Source: Pirellulales bacterium
Lineage (GTDB): Bacteria > Planctomycetota > Planctomycetia > Pirellulales > JAICIG01
Direction: 5' to 3'
Length of the DNA stretch: 62,978 bases
NCBI GenBank assembly: GCA_035533075.1
Contig: DATLUO010000021.1
Location: forward strand, 1 to 62,978
Part shown: one piece after another, positions 33,830-41,523 of the stretch
Numbering within the stretch: the stretch's first letter is position 1
How the letters are laid out: every line of letters begins with the position of its first letter
Made by a program: the position numbers and the translations under genes
Notes under the pieces: generated by a model
Seen by the model: the letters and a program-made list of their open reading frames with translations, nothing else
Database searches by the model: none
Told to the model about the DNA's origin: nothing

Positions 33830-35782
33830 TCATTCGTGGCCGGTCGTCATGCCCAACTGCCGCATCTTGCGATACAGATTCGAGCGGTGCAGGCCGAGCT
33901 GCTTGGCCGCGTCCTGCATGTTGCCGCGGGCCCGCGCGATGGCCTGCTCGATGAACTGCGCCTGAAACTGGTCTGTGGCCTCGGCGAGCAGGCCCGCCTG
34001 CGCGGCCGTTACGGACTGCACGGCCGACGGCAAGATCACCAAGGCCGGATCGTCGGCCTGGATGACGTCGCTCGACGACAAGTACGCCAGACGCTCCATC
34101 AGGTTCCGCAGTTCGCGGACGTTGCCCGGCCAACGGTGCGCCCGCAAGCGGCGACGGGCGTCGGCGGTCAACCGCAGCATCGGCCGCCGCGCCTTCTTGC
34201 AAAAGTCTTCCAGAAAATGCTCGGCCAGCAACACGATGTCGTCGGGCCGCTCGCGCAACGGCGGAATCTGCAGCGTCACCACGTTCAGCCGGAAGTAAAG
34301 GTCTTGCCGGAACTTCTTTTCGGCCACCATCGTCGCCAGGTCCTGGTTGGTGGCCGCAATCACGCGGGCGTCGGTGTGAATCGGCTTCGACCCGCCCACC
34401 CGCACCACCAGCTTCTCCTCCACCACGCGCAACAGCTTCGATTGGCCGCCGGGACTAAGATCGCCGATTTCGTCGAGAAACAGCGTGCCGCCCGAAGCCA
34501 GCTCGAACTTGCCGGCGTGCGACTCGTGGGCGTCGGTGAAGGCGCCTCGTTCGTGGCCGAACAGCTCGCTTTCCAACAAGGTCTCGCTGATCGCCGCGCA
34601 GTTCACGGCGATGAACGGCTGGTCGCGGCGATGGCTGAGATAGTGAATCAGTTGACTGACCACCTCTTTTCCGGTGCCGTTCTCGCCCAGGATCAACACG
34701 GCCAGATCGGTGGCCGCCACGCGGCAAATGGTCGATCGCAGGGCTTCGATGGCGGGGGACTCGCCGATCAACTGCACCGCGCTGGCGGCCTGGTCGGTCA
34801 TCAGCCGCCGCGATTGCAACAGGGCCTGCCGCTCTTGCACGTTCTCCAAGGCGATGGCCGCCTGCTCGGCCAGCTCCGTCAATGTGCCTTGATCGTCTTC
34901 CGTAAAATCGCCGGCCTTCTTGTTGATGGCCTCGAACGCCCCCAGAATCTCCCCGCGGCGGCTGCGCAACGGCACGCAGAGCAGCGTCCGCGTGCGATAG
35001 TTCAGCCGCGCGTCGACCTGTCGATTGATCTGCTCCTGTCCGCTGGCCGCGTCGACGCGCCGCGGCTCGCCGCTCTGGACCACCTGGCCGACGATGCCGG
35101 CATCGTCCTCGATCCGCAGGTCCTCTTTTTTGACGCCCAAAGCGGGCCGGGCCACAAGCTGATGGCTGGCGCGGTCCCACAGAAAAATGCTGGCCCGATC
35201 GGCGTTCATCAGCCGCGTGGCGGCTTCGGCCATGTCGGTCAGCAGGGCCTCGACGTGATGATGCTGGTTCCAACGTCCCGCCACATCGAGAACCGCCTCC
35301 AGCCGCGCGATGCGCCATTGTCGATCGTGCCGATCGCGGACCGACTTCAGGGCCACCCCGCAAACTTTCGCCAGCAAATCAACGGCGTCAGGCACCGGCT
35401 TGTGCGCCGCATTGCCGGGCACCGTCATCACCAGCAGTTCGCCCGAAGACGACTTCGCCTCCAACAGGGCCGCGCACCAATGACCATCGACACGTGGACT
35501 TTCGTCGTCGAGCACATCGGCCAACAGGGCCAGCGGCAACTGCTGTTTCGCTCCGACCGCTGCGATTGTGGTCCATTGGCCGGCCACCGATCTCGCGACC
35601 GCCGCATATTCGGCCTGGAATGCCTCGGTCAGAAGCGGCAGAGCGTCAGAAAGAAACGCGGCCGCCGAGTGGTGCGATGCTCCCAGCGCCAACAGTTTCG
35701 CCGCGGTTGATGCGAATTCGGGACGTTCAGCAAGCTGGTTTTGCAACCAAGAGAGGTTATCGACCGTCGGTATGTTGCGCAT
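33830..35782 (-). CDS. sigma-54-dependent transcriptional activator with GAF domains
   Basis: A 650-residue protein. Two GAF-like sensory regions (about 30-155 and 165-335, the second with ADRASIFLWDRASHQLVARP) precede a complete AAA+ module: Walker A ILGENGTGKEVVSQLIHYLS, sigma-54 loop FGHERGAFTDAHESHAGKFE, Walker B GGTLFLDEIGDLSPGGQSKL, arginine region and HRWPGNVRELRNLMERL. A Fis-type helix-turn-helix closes it (NMQDAAKQLGLHRSNLYRKM). The sigma-54 contact loop is GAFTDA instead of GAFTGA. The ATG at 35782 follows GGAG; an ATG five codons upstream is possible. It stands alone, divergent to fabI across a repeat cluster; its targets are unknown. Confidence 0.92.
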   Translation of the reverse strand: MRNIPTVDNLSWLQNQLAERPEFASTAAKLLALGASHHSAAAFLSDALPLLTEAFQAEYAAVARSVAGQWTTIAAVGAKQQLPLALLADVLDDESPRVDGHWCAALLEAKSSSGELLVMTVPGNAAHKPVPDAVDLLAKVCGVALKSVRDRHDRQWRIARLEAVLDVAGRWNQHHHVEALLTDMAEAATRLMNADRASIFLWDRASHQLVARPALGVKKEDLRIEDDAGIVGQVVQSGEPRRVDAASGQEQINRQVDARLNYRTRTLLCVPLRSRRGEILGAFEAINKKAGDFTEDDQGTLTELAEQAAIALENVQERQALLQSRRLMTDQAASAVQLIGESPAIEALRSTICRVAATDLAVLILGENGTGKEVVSQLIHYLSHRRDQPFIAVNCAAISETLLESELFGHERGAFTDAHESHAGKFELASGGTLFLDEIGDLSPGGQSKLLRVVEEKLVVRVGGSKPIHTDARVIAATNQDLATMVAEKKFRQDLYFRLNVVTLQIPPLRERPDDIVLLAEHFLEDFCKKARRPMLRLTADARRRLRAHRWPGNVRELRNLMERLAYLSSSDVIQADDPALVILPSAVQSVTAAQAGLLAEATDQFQAQFIEQAIARARGNMQDAAKQLGLHRSNLYRKMRQLGMTTGHE

Positions 35783-35876
35783 CGGATGCTCCGCCACGCC
35801 AAATTGACGTCATGCACGCATAGAAAGTCGCGGATTTGATTCAAGCATAATCTGCGGAGATCAAGATGACAACGGG

Positions 35877-36055
35877 GGGTTCAGGGTTCAGGGTTCAGGG
35901 TTCAGATGAGGGATGAGGGATGCCGCCTGCCCAAGACCCAAGACCCAAGACCCAAAATCCAAGGCCCTGAACCCTGAACCCTGAACCCTTTCCGCACCTA
36001 CCATCCTGGCGTCCGCTTCGGTAACCTGTTCCCTGTAACCTGTAACCTGTAACCT
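35877..36055. repeat. cluster of four heptamer arrays upstream of fabI
   Basis: In order: about four GGGTTCA units (35877-35904), three CCCAAGA units (35931-35951), three CCCTGAA units (35965-35989, inverse of the first array) and four CCTGTAA units (36021-36055). All have a 7-base period although their sequences differ. They fill most of the gap between the divergent sigma-54 activator and fabI genes and end 26 bases before the fabI ATG. Confidence 0.85.
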
Positions 36056-36081
36056 GACACCTGCCCGGCAAGGAGACGACG

Positions 36082-36903
36082 ATGGCACTGTTCGACGGCA
36101 AAAAGGGATTGATCATCGGGGTGGCGAACGACAACTCGATTGCCTGGGCCATCGCCCAGTTCGTGATGGCCGAAGGGGCGGAGTGCGGCTTTACGCATTT
36201 GCCCGACCGGGCGGACGACGAACGGCAGCGCAACCGGCGTCGCGTGGCCCAGCTCACCGACAAATATCCGCGGGCGAAGTTTCTGCTGCCGATGGACGTA
36301 AACAAGGATGACGACATTCAAGCCGTGATGCGCCAGTCGGCCGAGACATTCGGCAAGCTCGACTTTTTGGTGCATTCGGTCGCCTACGCCCCCTTGGAAG
36401 ACCTCAAGGTTGATACGGTGCAGACCAGCCGCGAGGGCTTCAAGACCGCGATGGAGATCAGCGTCTACAGCTTGATTGCCGTGACGAATGCCGCCCGGCC
36501 GCTGCTGGCGCCGCAGGCGAGCATTGTCACGATGACGTACTTCGGCGGCGAAAAGGCGGTGCCGGGCTACAACGTCATGGGCATCTGCAAGTCGGCCCTC
36601 GATTGCACGGTCAAGTATCTCGCTTACGATCTGGGGCCCAGCGGCGTGCGGGTGAACGCGGTCAGCGCGGGGCCGGTGCGGACCTTGGCCGGGCGCGCGG
36701 CGGGCGTCGACGATATGCTCGTTCTCTATGAAGGCATGGCGCCATTGGGCCGCAACATCACGCACGAGGAGGTCGGCCGCACGGCCGCCTTCTTGTTGTC
36801 GCCCATGTCCGACGGCATCACGGGCGAAATCCTGCACGTCGATGCCGGCTATAACATCATGGGGTCGCCCGGACGGTTGCTCGATCGCTTCAAGAAACCG
36901 TAG
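36082..36903 (+). CDS. fabI: enoyl-[acyl-carrier-protein] reductase (NADH), FabI type
   Basis: A 273-residue short-chain dehydrogenase. The N-terminal cofactor loop GLIIGVANDNSIAWAIAQFV has the FabI-type Gly-x5-Ser-x2 pattern, and the active site has Tyr and Lys in YNVMGICKSALDCTV (Y-x6-K, as in FabI rather than the ordinary Y-x3-K). FLLSPMSDGITGEILHVDAG is the typical C-terminal part. It performs the last reduction of each fatty-acid elongation cycle. AAGGAG stands 9 bases before the ATG, just after a heptamer array, so the repeat lies within the leader. A Nudix gene follows by 47 bases. Confidence 0.95.
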   Translation: MALFDGKKGLIIGVANDNSIAWAIAQFVMAEGAECGFTHLPDRADDERQRNRRRVAQLTDKYPRAKFLLPMDVNKDDDIQAVMRQSAETFGKLDFLVHSVAYAPLEDLKVDTVQTSREGFKTAMEISVYSLIAVTNAARPLLAPQASIVTMTYFGGEKAVPGYNVMGICKSALDCTVKYLAYDLGPSGVRVNAVSAGPVRTLAGRAAGVDDMLVLYEGMAPLGRNITHEEVGRTAAFLLSPMSDGITGEILHVDAGYNIMGSPGRLLDRFKKP

Positions 36904-36950
36904 CCCGCTTGCTCCGCAAGCGGACCGCCGCTTCACGTACTCAACGTCGC

Positions 36951-37364
36951 ATGTCGCTGGAACGAACGCACATAGCCGTGGCGGTGATCGAGCGGCACGG
37001 CTCGTTTCTGGTCGGCCGGCGACCCGACGGCGTGCCGTTGGCGGGGTTATGGGAGTTTCCCGGCGGCAAAGTCGAGCCAAACGAGACCGCCCGCCAGGCT
37101 GCCGCACGCGAGGCGTTGGAAGAGACGGGTATGGCGGTCGAAGTCGGGCCGGAATATCCGCTGGTGAACTACGACTATTCGCACGATCGCGTGTTGCTGC
37201 ACTTTTTTGCCTGCACGCCGCTGGAGCCGTGTTCGGCACCGCGGCCGCCTTTTGAGTGGGTGCCTGCTGCGAAGCTGGCCGCTTTGCAATTTCCCCCGGC
37301 CAATGCCACGCTGATCGAGCGGCTGGCGGGGAAAGGGGCAGAGATGAGAGACGCCACCGGCTAG
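36951..37364 (+). CDS. mutT: Nudix hydrolase, MutT-like
   Basis: A 137-residue protein with the complete Nudix box GGKVEPNETARQAAAREALEETGM (G-x5-E-x7-R-E-x2-E-E-x-G), preceded by LAGLWEFPGG as in MutT 8-oxo-dGTP pyrophosphatases. It probably removes oxidised nucleotides; other small substrates are possible. The ATG at 36951 gives the normal N-terminus (LERTHIAVAVIERHGSFLVG). It lies 47 bases after fabI and ends just before a large palindrome separating it from convergent genes. Confidence 0.85.
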   Translation: MSLERTHIAVAVIERHGSFLVGRRPDGVPLAGLWEFPGGKVEPNETARQAAAREALEETGMAVEVGPEYPLVNYDYSHDRVLLHFFACTPLEPCSAPRPPFEWVPAAKLAALQFPPANATLIERLAGKGAEMRDATG

Positions 37365-37365
37365 A

Positions 37366-37504
37366 CGTAAAGCTTCGCCGAACCCGTTCCCATTTTCACA
37401 CTAACCCGAAGTGCAAGCGAGGTTTTGTCGTCTTTTTCACGTTCCTCGCTGGCGCTTCGGGTTGGTGTACGGCACCTGCGTACCGGGTTAGGCGAAGCTT
37501 TACG
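37366..37504. repeat. nested inverted repeat (TAACCCGAAGCG family) between convergent genes
   Basis: Outer arms at 37366-37386 (CGTAAAGCTTCGCC...) and 37484-37504 match over 21 bases with one mismatch. Inner arms at 37398-37422 (CTAACCCGAAGTGCAAGCGA) and 37444-37468 match over 25 bases with few mismatches. The whole 139 bases fold into one long double hairpin filling the gap between mutT and the convergent nucleosidase gene. It may serve as a two-way terminator. The inner sequence resembles a repeat common in planctomycete genomes. Confidence 0.85.
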
Positions 37505-37505
37505 A

Positions 37506-38423
37506 TTAGACCGCGCGTGTAGGGAGTACTTTCCCGCCGGCTTCGACGCCTTCCCGTGCCGGCACGAGCTGTTCGACGATGCCGGCCAGGAAACGGGCCA
37601 GGCGGTCAGAGGCAACGAGTGCGTCACCCTTGAGCTTGAGCATGTCTTTGACGCTCGATGGGCGGCGGACCAGCGCCGCCGCAACGGCCCCCAGGCGAGA
37701 AGCCGTCGACGTCTGCCGCGCCAGAGTCTCCACGTCGGCGGGAAGCTCGTCGTCGATGGCGTCGCTGATTACCCGGATGCAAAGAAAACGGGTCTTCGCC
37801 TGCCGGCAAACCTCCGCCACCGCCCACGACTCCATATCGACGGCCAACGCAGCGTGTTTGCGGCCCAGCGACTCCTTGTCGGCGGGCCGGCCCACGATCG
37901 TATCGCTGGCCACGCACGCCCCAACGTGCAGGCCCTTGCTGCCGGCGATCGTTTCAGGCGAGACCTTCAAGTCGATCGCCAAACGGCGGCCGTCGGTGCC
38001 GATCACGGCGTCAGCCAGCAGAATGTCTCCCCGCTCGACGCGGCGATCGAGGGCACCGGCAAACCCGGCCGAGACGACCCATGCGGGACGGTGCCCGGCG
38101 ATCAAGGCCTGCGTGCCTCGCGCCGCCGCGGACTGGCCTACGCCCGCCTCGACGATCACCACCGAGCGGTTGCGGAGCCGGCCTTCACGCAGCGTCAGAC
38201 CCGCGGCCCGCGTGGTGACGACGCCTTCCAGCATGTCTTCCAGCCCGCCGGACTCGATGCCCAAGGCAAATACGAAACCGACGTCGCAGGGTGGACTGGT
38301 TCGACCGACCGCCGGCCCGCTCTGCCCCTCTTGCACGGCGTGGACGGCCTGCGAGGCGGCCTGGCGGACCTGCTGTTGAAGCCAAGAGCGAACGAAAGCT
38401 TGCCAGACCACGCACGGCCTCAT
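37506..38423 (-). CDS. nucleoside phosphorylase/MTA-SAH nucleosidase family protein
   Basis: A 305-residue protein. After about 50 N-terminal residues the PNP/MTAN fold starts CDVGFVFALGIESGGLEDML. Key parts: VIVEAGVGQSAAARGTQALI, WVVSAGFAGALDRRVERGDI, the ribose-binding Glu in LAVDMESWAVAEVC, and the catalytic Asp in IRVISDAIDDELPAD. The substrate is a purine nucleoside, S-adenosylhomocysteine or methylthioadenosine, or, as in hopanoid HpnG, a related ribosyl compound; the sequence does not decide. The start ATG overlaps the upstream gene's stop (ATGA), so translation is coupled. Confidence 0.8.
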   Translation of the reverse strand: MRPCVVWQAFVRSWLQQQVRQAASQAVHAVQEGQSGPAVGRTSPPCDVGFVFALGIESGGLEDMLEGVVTTRAAGLTLREGRLRNRSVVIVEAGVGQSAAARGTQALIAGHRPAWVVSAGFAGALDRRVERGDILLADAVIGTDGRRLAIDLKVSPETIAGSKGLHVGACVASDTIVGRPADKESLGRKHAALAVDMESWAVAEVCRQAKTRFLCIRVISDAIDDELPADVETLARQTSTASRLGAVAAALVRRPSSVKDMLKLKGDALVASDRLARFLAGIVEQLVPAREGVEAGGKVLPTRAV

Positions 38424-39127
38424 CGGTTTCTGCTGTGGTGCCGCCGCTGCACACTGCGCGGTCCGCGGCCGGCCTGGCGCGTGGGCTGATAGCCGTAGCG
38501 AACCGCGAACCACTCGGCAAACCGCTCGCGGTCGATCTGCCGCGAGTTGCGATTGTCGAGCAAGTGCCCCAACTCGTGAATCAAAATGTTGTTGAGGTAG
38601 AAGTCCTTGATGCTCTGCTCGTCCCAGATCAGGTTCCAGGCATCGGGGCCTTCTTGCACCCAACGGCCGCCGTACATCCGTGCCTCATTGGCCTGGTTCG
38701 GTTTGGGCGGTTGATGGTACCGCTCCACAAGATCGGTCTCGATGGGATACAAATAAATGGCCGCGCCCCACTGCATGCCGTAACAAGGAAACCCCTGCTT
38801 CTTGCGCGTCATGCGGCTGAACTGCACCACCTCCAGCGTGCGCGTGAACGTGCGCGGCAACGCCGCGAAGCGCGCGCGGATCTCGTCGGGCGTGACGACG
38901 TGGCGGTAGCCCGCGCCGGGCGACTGCACCACAATGCGATAGGATCTGCCGTCTTCGCGAGGTTCGTGCCAGTCTTCCGGCGGCACGAACGGCAGACGTT
39001 CGTTGGCCTGACCACCGCGCGCGCGATTGCTCAACGGCGCCGCCCAGGTCACCGACCGAGTGCAACGCACCGGCTTGGTGATGCGCGAGATACGTCCACC
39101 TGCATTCAGCAACCGCTTGCGACTCAT
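38420..39127 (-). CDS. putative zinc metalloprotease (HExxH) of unknown family
   Basis: A 235-residue protein with the zinc-binding motif in NNILIHELGHLLDNRNSRQI, followed by RERFAEWFAVRYGYQ where a Glu could be the third ligand. The N-terminal part contains EDGRSYRIVVQSPGAGYRHV and FAALPRTFTRTLEVVQFSRM. There is no signal peptide. A strong GAGGAG stands 5 bases before the ATG. The C-terminal tail is basic (RRHHSRNR). It is co-translated with the nucleosidase (4-base overlap). Either a peptidase or a structural metalloprotein. Confidence 0.7.
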   Translation of the reverse strand: MSRKRLLNAGGRISRITKPVRCTRSVTWAAPLSNRARGGQANERLPFVPPEDWHEPREDGRSYRIVVQSPGAGYRHVVTPDEIRARFAALPRTFTRTLEVVQFSRMTRKKQGFPCYGMQWGAAIYLYPIETDLVERYHQPPKPNQANEARMYGGRWVQEGPDAWNLIWDEQSIKDFYLNNILIHELGHLLDNRNSRQIDRERFAEWFAVRYGYQPTRQAGRGPRSVQRRHHSRNR

Positions 39128-39524
39128 GGGAACTCCTCGAAAAGACCATCGACGGTGACTCCGCCGACGTTCGGCTTTGCCGGAGAACTCCGACCGTTCC
39201 ATCCTAGAAAGCCGCGAACCTGGAAAACAAGTGAACACTGCAAGTGCATGTCACTAAAAGGGTTGCGGAAACGCACGCGACAGCGATCGAAAGGCCGCCG
39301 CCCGGCCGCTGGCGCAAATCCTGCCCGGCGGACGAGTTGCGGCGCGACCGTGCGTCATGCCTCGAAAAAGCGAACGGCGACGGGATTCCGGGGGGGCGTG
39401 GATTCGAACTCGACTTTGGCACCGATTGGGCGGTAGCAGCAACAGGTCTTAGCGAGACAATCGTCTCGAATAGAAGTTGCACAAGTGCTTTCTGTGTAAG
39501 CCTTTGTGGAACTAAACGAAGGTC
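39128..39524. other. intergenic, no supported gene
   Basis: About 400 bases upstream of the metalloprotease gene. No frame reads as a recognisable protein. A small hairpin CGAGAC-AATC-GTCTCG lies near 39453-39468. The stretch around 39390-39420 superficially recalls the start of a tmRNA, but the pairing partners are absent. Confidence 0.4.
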
Positions 39525-39702
39525 ACCGTCTCAAAGTGTAGCTTGACGTTCGCGTTCCGCGTGGACGGGCTGGACGAGATCGTGCATCGGGTGCTTGGCT
39601 GGGTCGGGCCGCGCCAAGGTCGTGCGCCCCAACGAGCTGCGCGAACTGGTGGTCGAGCATCTGCGGCAGGCGATAACCTTAAATGGGGGTTCATCCCTCA
39701 CC
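39525..39702 (+). pseudogene. remnant of a WYL-domain transcriptional regulator (C-terminus)
   Basis: Two adjoining frames together give the end of a WYL/WCX domain: SLTFAFRVDGLDEIVHRVLGW in one frame, then AKVVRPNELRELVVEHLRQA in another. The pattern (strand, then L-D-E-I/L-x-R-x-L-G-W-G, then V-x-x-P-x-x-L-R-x-x-V-x-x-x-L) is that of the WYL C-terminal extension. The frame changes near 39600 and the N-terminal DNA-binding part is absent. The second fragment runs straight into the start region of the phosphatase gene. Confidence 0.6.
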
Positions 39703-40383
39703 ATGCCATCACGTCTGATCGCCATCGGCGACATCCACGGTTGCAGCGCCGCCTTGCGCGCCTTGCTCGATGCGATCGACCCACGCTCGGACGACACGAT
39801 TGTCACCCTGGGCGATTACGTCGATCGCGGCCTCGATTCCCAGGGCGTGCTCGACGAGCTGATTGCCTTGGCCGACCGCTGCCGGCTGGTGCCGATTCTC
39901 GGCAACCACGACGAGATGATGTTGCACGCGCGTGACGGCAAGGGCGACCTGCGGTTCTGGCTCGAATGCGGCGGCCAAACGGCCCTCGATTCCCACGGCG
40001 AAGGCGCCGGATTGAACGCTGTGCCGCGTGAACACTTTCGCTTTCTCCAATCCTGTCTGCCGTTCTTCGAGAGCGACATTCACTTCTTCGTTCACGCCAA
40101 CTACCGCTCCGACCTCCCGCTCGATCGGCAAGACGACGAGATCCTCCGCTGGCTTTCGTTGCGTGACCACGTGCCCGGCCCGCACCTCTCCGGCAAGACG
40201 GCCATCGTCGGCCACACGCCGCAAAAAGAGGTCTTGAACCTCGGCCACCTGATCTGCCTGGACACCGATTGCTCTCACGGCGGCTGGCTCACCGCGCTCG
40301 ATGTGGGCAGCGGCCAAACATGGCAGGCCGACGAAGCCGGGCGCCTGCGCTGCTCGCACAATGGAAATTCAGCAGTGCTTTAG
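39703..40383 (+). CDS. metallophosphoesterase, bacterial serine/threonine-phosphatase type
   Basis: A 226-residue PPP-family enzyme with all metal-binding motifs: IAIGDIHGCSAALRALL (GDxHG), VTLGDYVDRGLDSQ (GDxVDRG), LVPILGNHDEMML (GNHD), a His in FVHANYRSD, and AIVGHTPQKE with DTDCSHGGWLTALD. It is similar to PrpA/PrpB and to lambda phosphatase, which dephosphorylate proteins or act in diadenosine-nucleotide hydrolysis. The ATG at 39703 is chosen because the residues upstream belong to the WYL remnant. Confidence 0.9.
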   Translation: MPSRLIAIGDIHGCSAALRALLDAIDPRSDDTIVTLGDYVDRGLDSQGVLDELIALADRCRLVPILGNHDEMMLHARDGKGDLRFWLECGGQTALDSHGEGAGLNAVPREHFRFLQSCLPFFESDIHFFVHANYRSDLPLDRQDDEILRWLSLRDHVPGPHLSGKTAIVGHTPQKEVLNLGHLICLDTDCSHGGWLTALDVGSGQTWQADEAGRLRCSHNGNSAVL

Positions 40384-40705
40384 AACTCGCAACAAAACGA
40401 CACGAACCTGAATCGCAAGTATTGATGTTGCGCTATTGCTGCCGCGGAGCGGCAACGGAGTTTAGCCGTGGGTGCCAACCCACGGAAAGACGGGACCTAT
40501 GCCCGAAAGCCGCGGAGCGGCGGCGGAGGTTTGGACGCGATGCTCCGTTCTCACGCGCCAGATTCCGCCGGAAGAGGCGGGCGTCTTTCCGGAAAACGCC
40601 GGCCATGTCGCCGGCACTCGTGGCATGGTAAAATGTGCTGAGATTGACGCATCGGCAGCGATTGGCGGAGGAGACTCCGCTGCACGACACGACAGGGGAT
40701 TCGAC
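40384..40705. other. intergenic with planctomycete-type palindrome
   Basis: It holds a compact repeat: GCCGCGGAGCGGC (40441-40453) followed by the hairpin CCGTGGGT-GCCA-ACCCACGG (40467-40486). Sequences of this kind (GCCGCGGAGCGGC plus AGCCGTGGGT) are frequent dispersed repeats in planctomycetes. A second, partial GCCGCGGAGCGGCGGCGGAG copy follows near 40509. No gene is supported. Confidence 0.6.
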
Positions 40706-40909
40706 ATGCTGAACTCGATTGAAGGTGTTTTTCGCGACGGAAGTGTCGAATTGCTCGAACCAGTGCCCCCGAACGCCGGCGGCCGCGTGATCGTCGCTCT
40801 CCTGTCGCCGACCGGTGTGGATCTTCGCCAGCGGGGAATCAATGAGGACCAGGCCGCCGATCTCCGGCGCAGACTGGCTCCTTTTGCTGAGGATTGGGAC
40901 CGTCCGTAA
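40706..40909 (+). CDS. antitoxin-like protein, shortened by a stop codon
   Basis: A 67-residue protein: LNSIEGVFRDGSVELLEPVP, then PNAGGRVIVALLSPTGVDLR and AADLRRRLAPFAEDWDRP. This is a small antitoxin type found upstream of MazF/PemK-like toxins. After the TAA the same frame goes on with MDVYDAL and a second stop, which matches the usual family ending in which a Glu codon (GAA) stands where TAA is now. So the native C-terminus has been cut by a single-base nonsense change, losing eight residues. A purine-rich AGGGG precedes the ATG. Confidence 0.65.
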   Translation: MLNSIEGVFRDGSVELLEPVPPNAGGRVIVALLSPTGVDLRQRGINEDQAADLRRRLAPFAEDWDRP

Positions 40910-40922
40910 ATGGATGTCTATG

Positions 40923-41078
40923 ATGCCCTTTAACCGCGGCGACGTTGTGCAACCGAAAATCGCCAGCCGGCCGGCGTCCCTGCTGCGCGTGCGCGAACCC
41001 GATCGCCCCTTGGTGCGTCCGCTGGCCGGCGACGCGCGAGACGTCGTCGTTCTCATCGCTGACAAGAGTTGGCCGTAA
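40923..41078 (+). pseudogene. remnant of a MazF/PemK-type toxin gene
   Basis: The frame starts MPFNRGDVV, the standard opening of MazF/PemK endoribonuclease toxins, at the expected place overlapping the antitoxin gene's former end. After nine residues it changes to unrelated sequence (QPKIASRPASLLRVREPDRP...) and stops after 51 residues; the S-D-L and R-P-A-V motifs are missing. The toxin has been removed by a deletion, leaving only the first codons. The antitoxin next to it is also damaged. Confidence 0.6.
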
Positions 41079-41080
41079 TG

Positions 41081-41138
41081 GGAGGATGGCGTTCCCAGGC
41101 CGTTCAGTAGAGGGTTCAGGGGGGTTCAGGGTTCAGGA
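41081..41138. repeat. GGAGGATGG half element (copy 4) joined to a GGGTTCA array
   Basis: GGAGGATGGCGTTCCCAGGC (from 41081) is one arm of the family seen at 11004 and 16614. It is followed directly by about three imperfect GGGTTCA units (41107-41138). Two repeat families thus abut at the broken end of the toxin remnant. Confidence 0.7.
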
Positions 41139-41523
41139 AGTCCAAAGGCGGCTAGACGATTCGCCGCTTCGGCTTGGCGAATGCAGTCCAAAATGGAAAA
41201 TCGAGAATCCGGATCTCCTTCATGGCATTCAATCCCGCTGACCTTGATATCAACCAACTCTTCACCGCCGTCGCCTCGCGCGCCCAGCGCGAGGCCGAGC
41301 GGCAGCGACTGCGCTAATTGACGCTCGACGCCGCTGGCGGCGCGCCGCAAACCGGCGGCTGGTATTGGGTGCTACCGGAGGTAGGAACCTAGGCAGCCAG
41401 GGTTGCCGTCTGCTAAAATCGGCGCCGTCGTTCCGTAGTGATGAATGGACAGACTTCGGTTATTAGGCTCCGTTGGACGCCGGCCGACAGTTCCAGTGCT
41501 CGTCTTCGTCAACGATCCCTCAA
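41139..41523. other. intergenic with short coding-like scraps
   Basis: No complete gene. A 31-codon frame at 41222-41317 begins AFNPADLDINQLFTAVASRA and ends in a charged helix; a further scrap after it reads GGAPQTGGWYWVLPEVG. They look like pieces of one eroded gene, but are too short to name. Confidence 0.35.

Noticed and set aside
33362-35710. A 782-codon open frame on the plus strand
   Set aside because: It lies wholly opposite the sigma-54 activator and DUF4058 genes, has no recognisable motif and the Arg/Gln/His-rich composition of an antisense shadow in GC-rich DNA.
35877-36055. CRISPR array
   Set aside because: The units are 7-base tandem repeats without unique spacers, and no cas genes are near.
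39380-39430. Possible tmRNA or tRNA fragment (GGATTCGAACTC)
   Set aside because: The T-arm-like bases do not pair, and no acceptor partner, tag frame or 3' end could be found.
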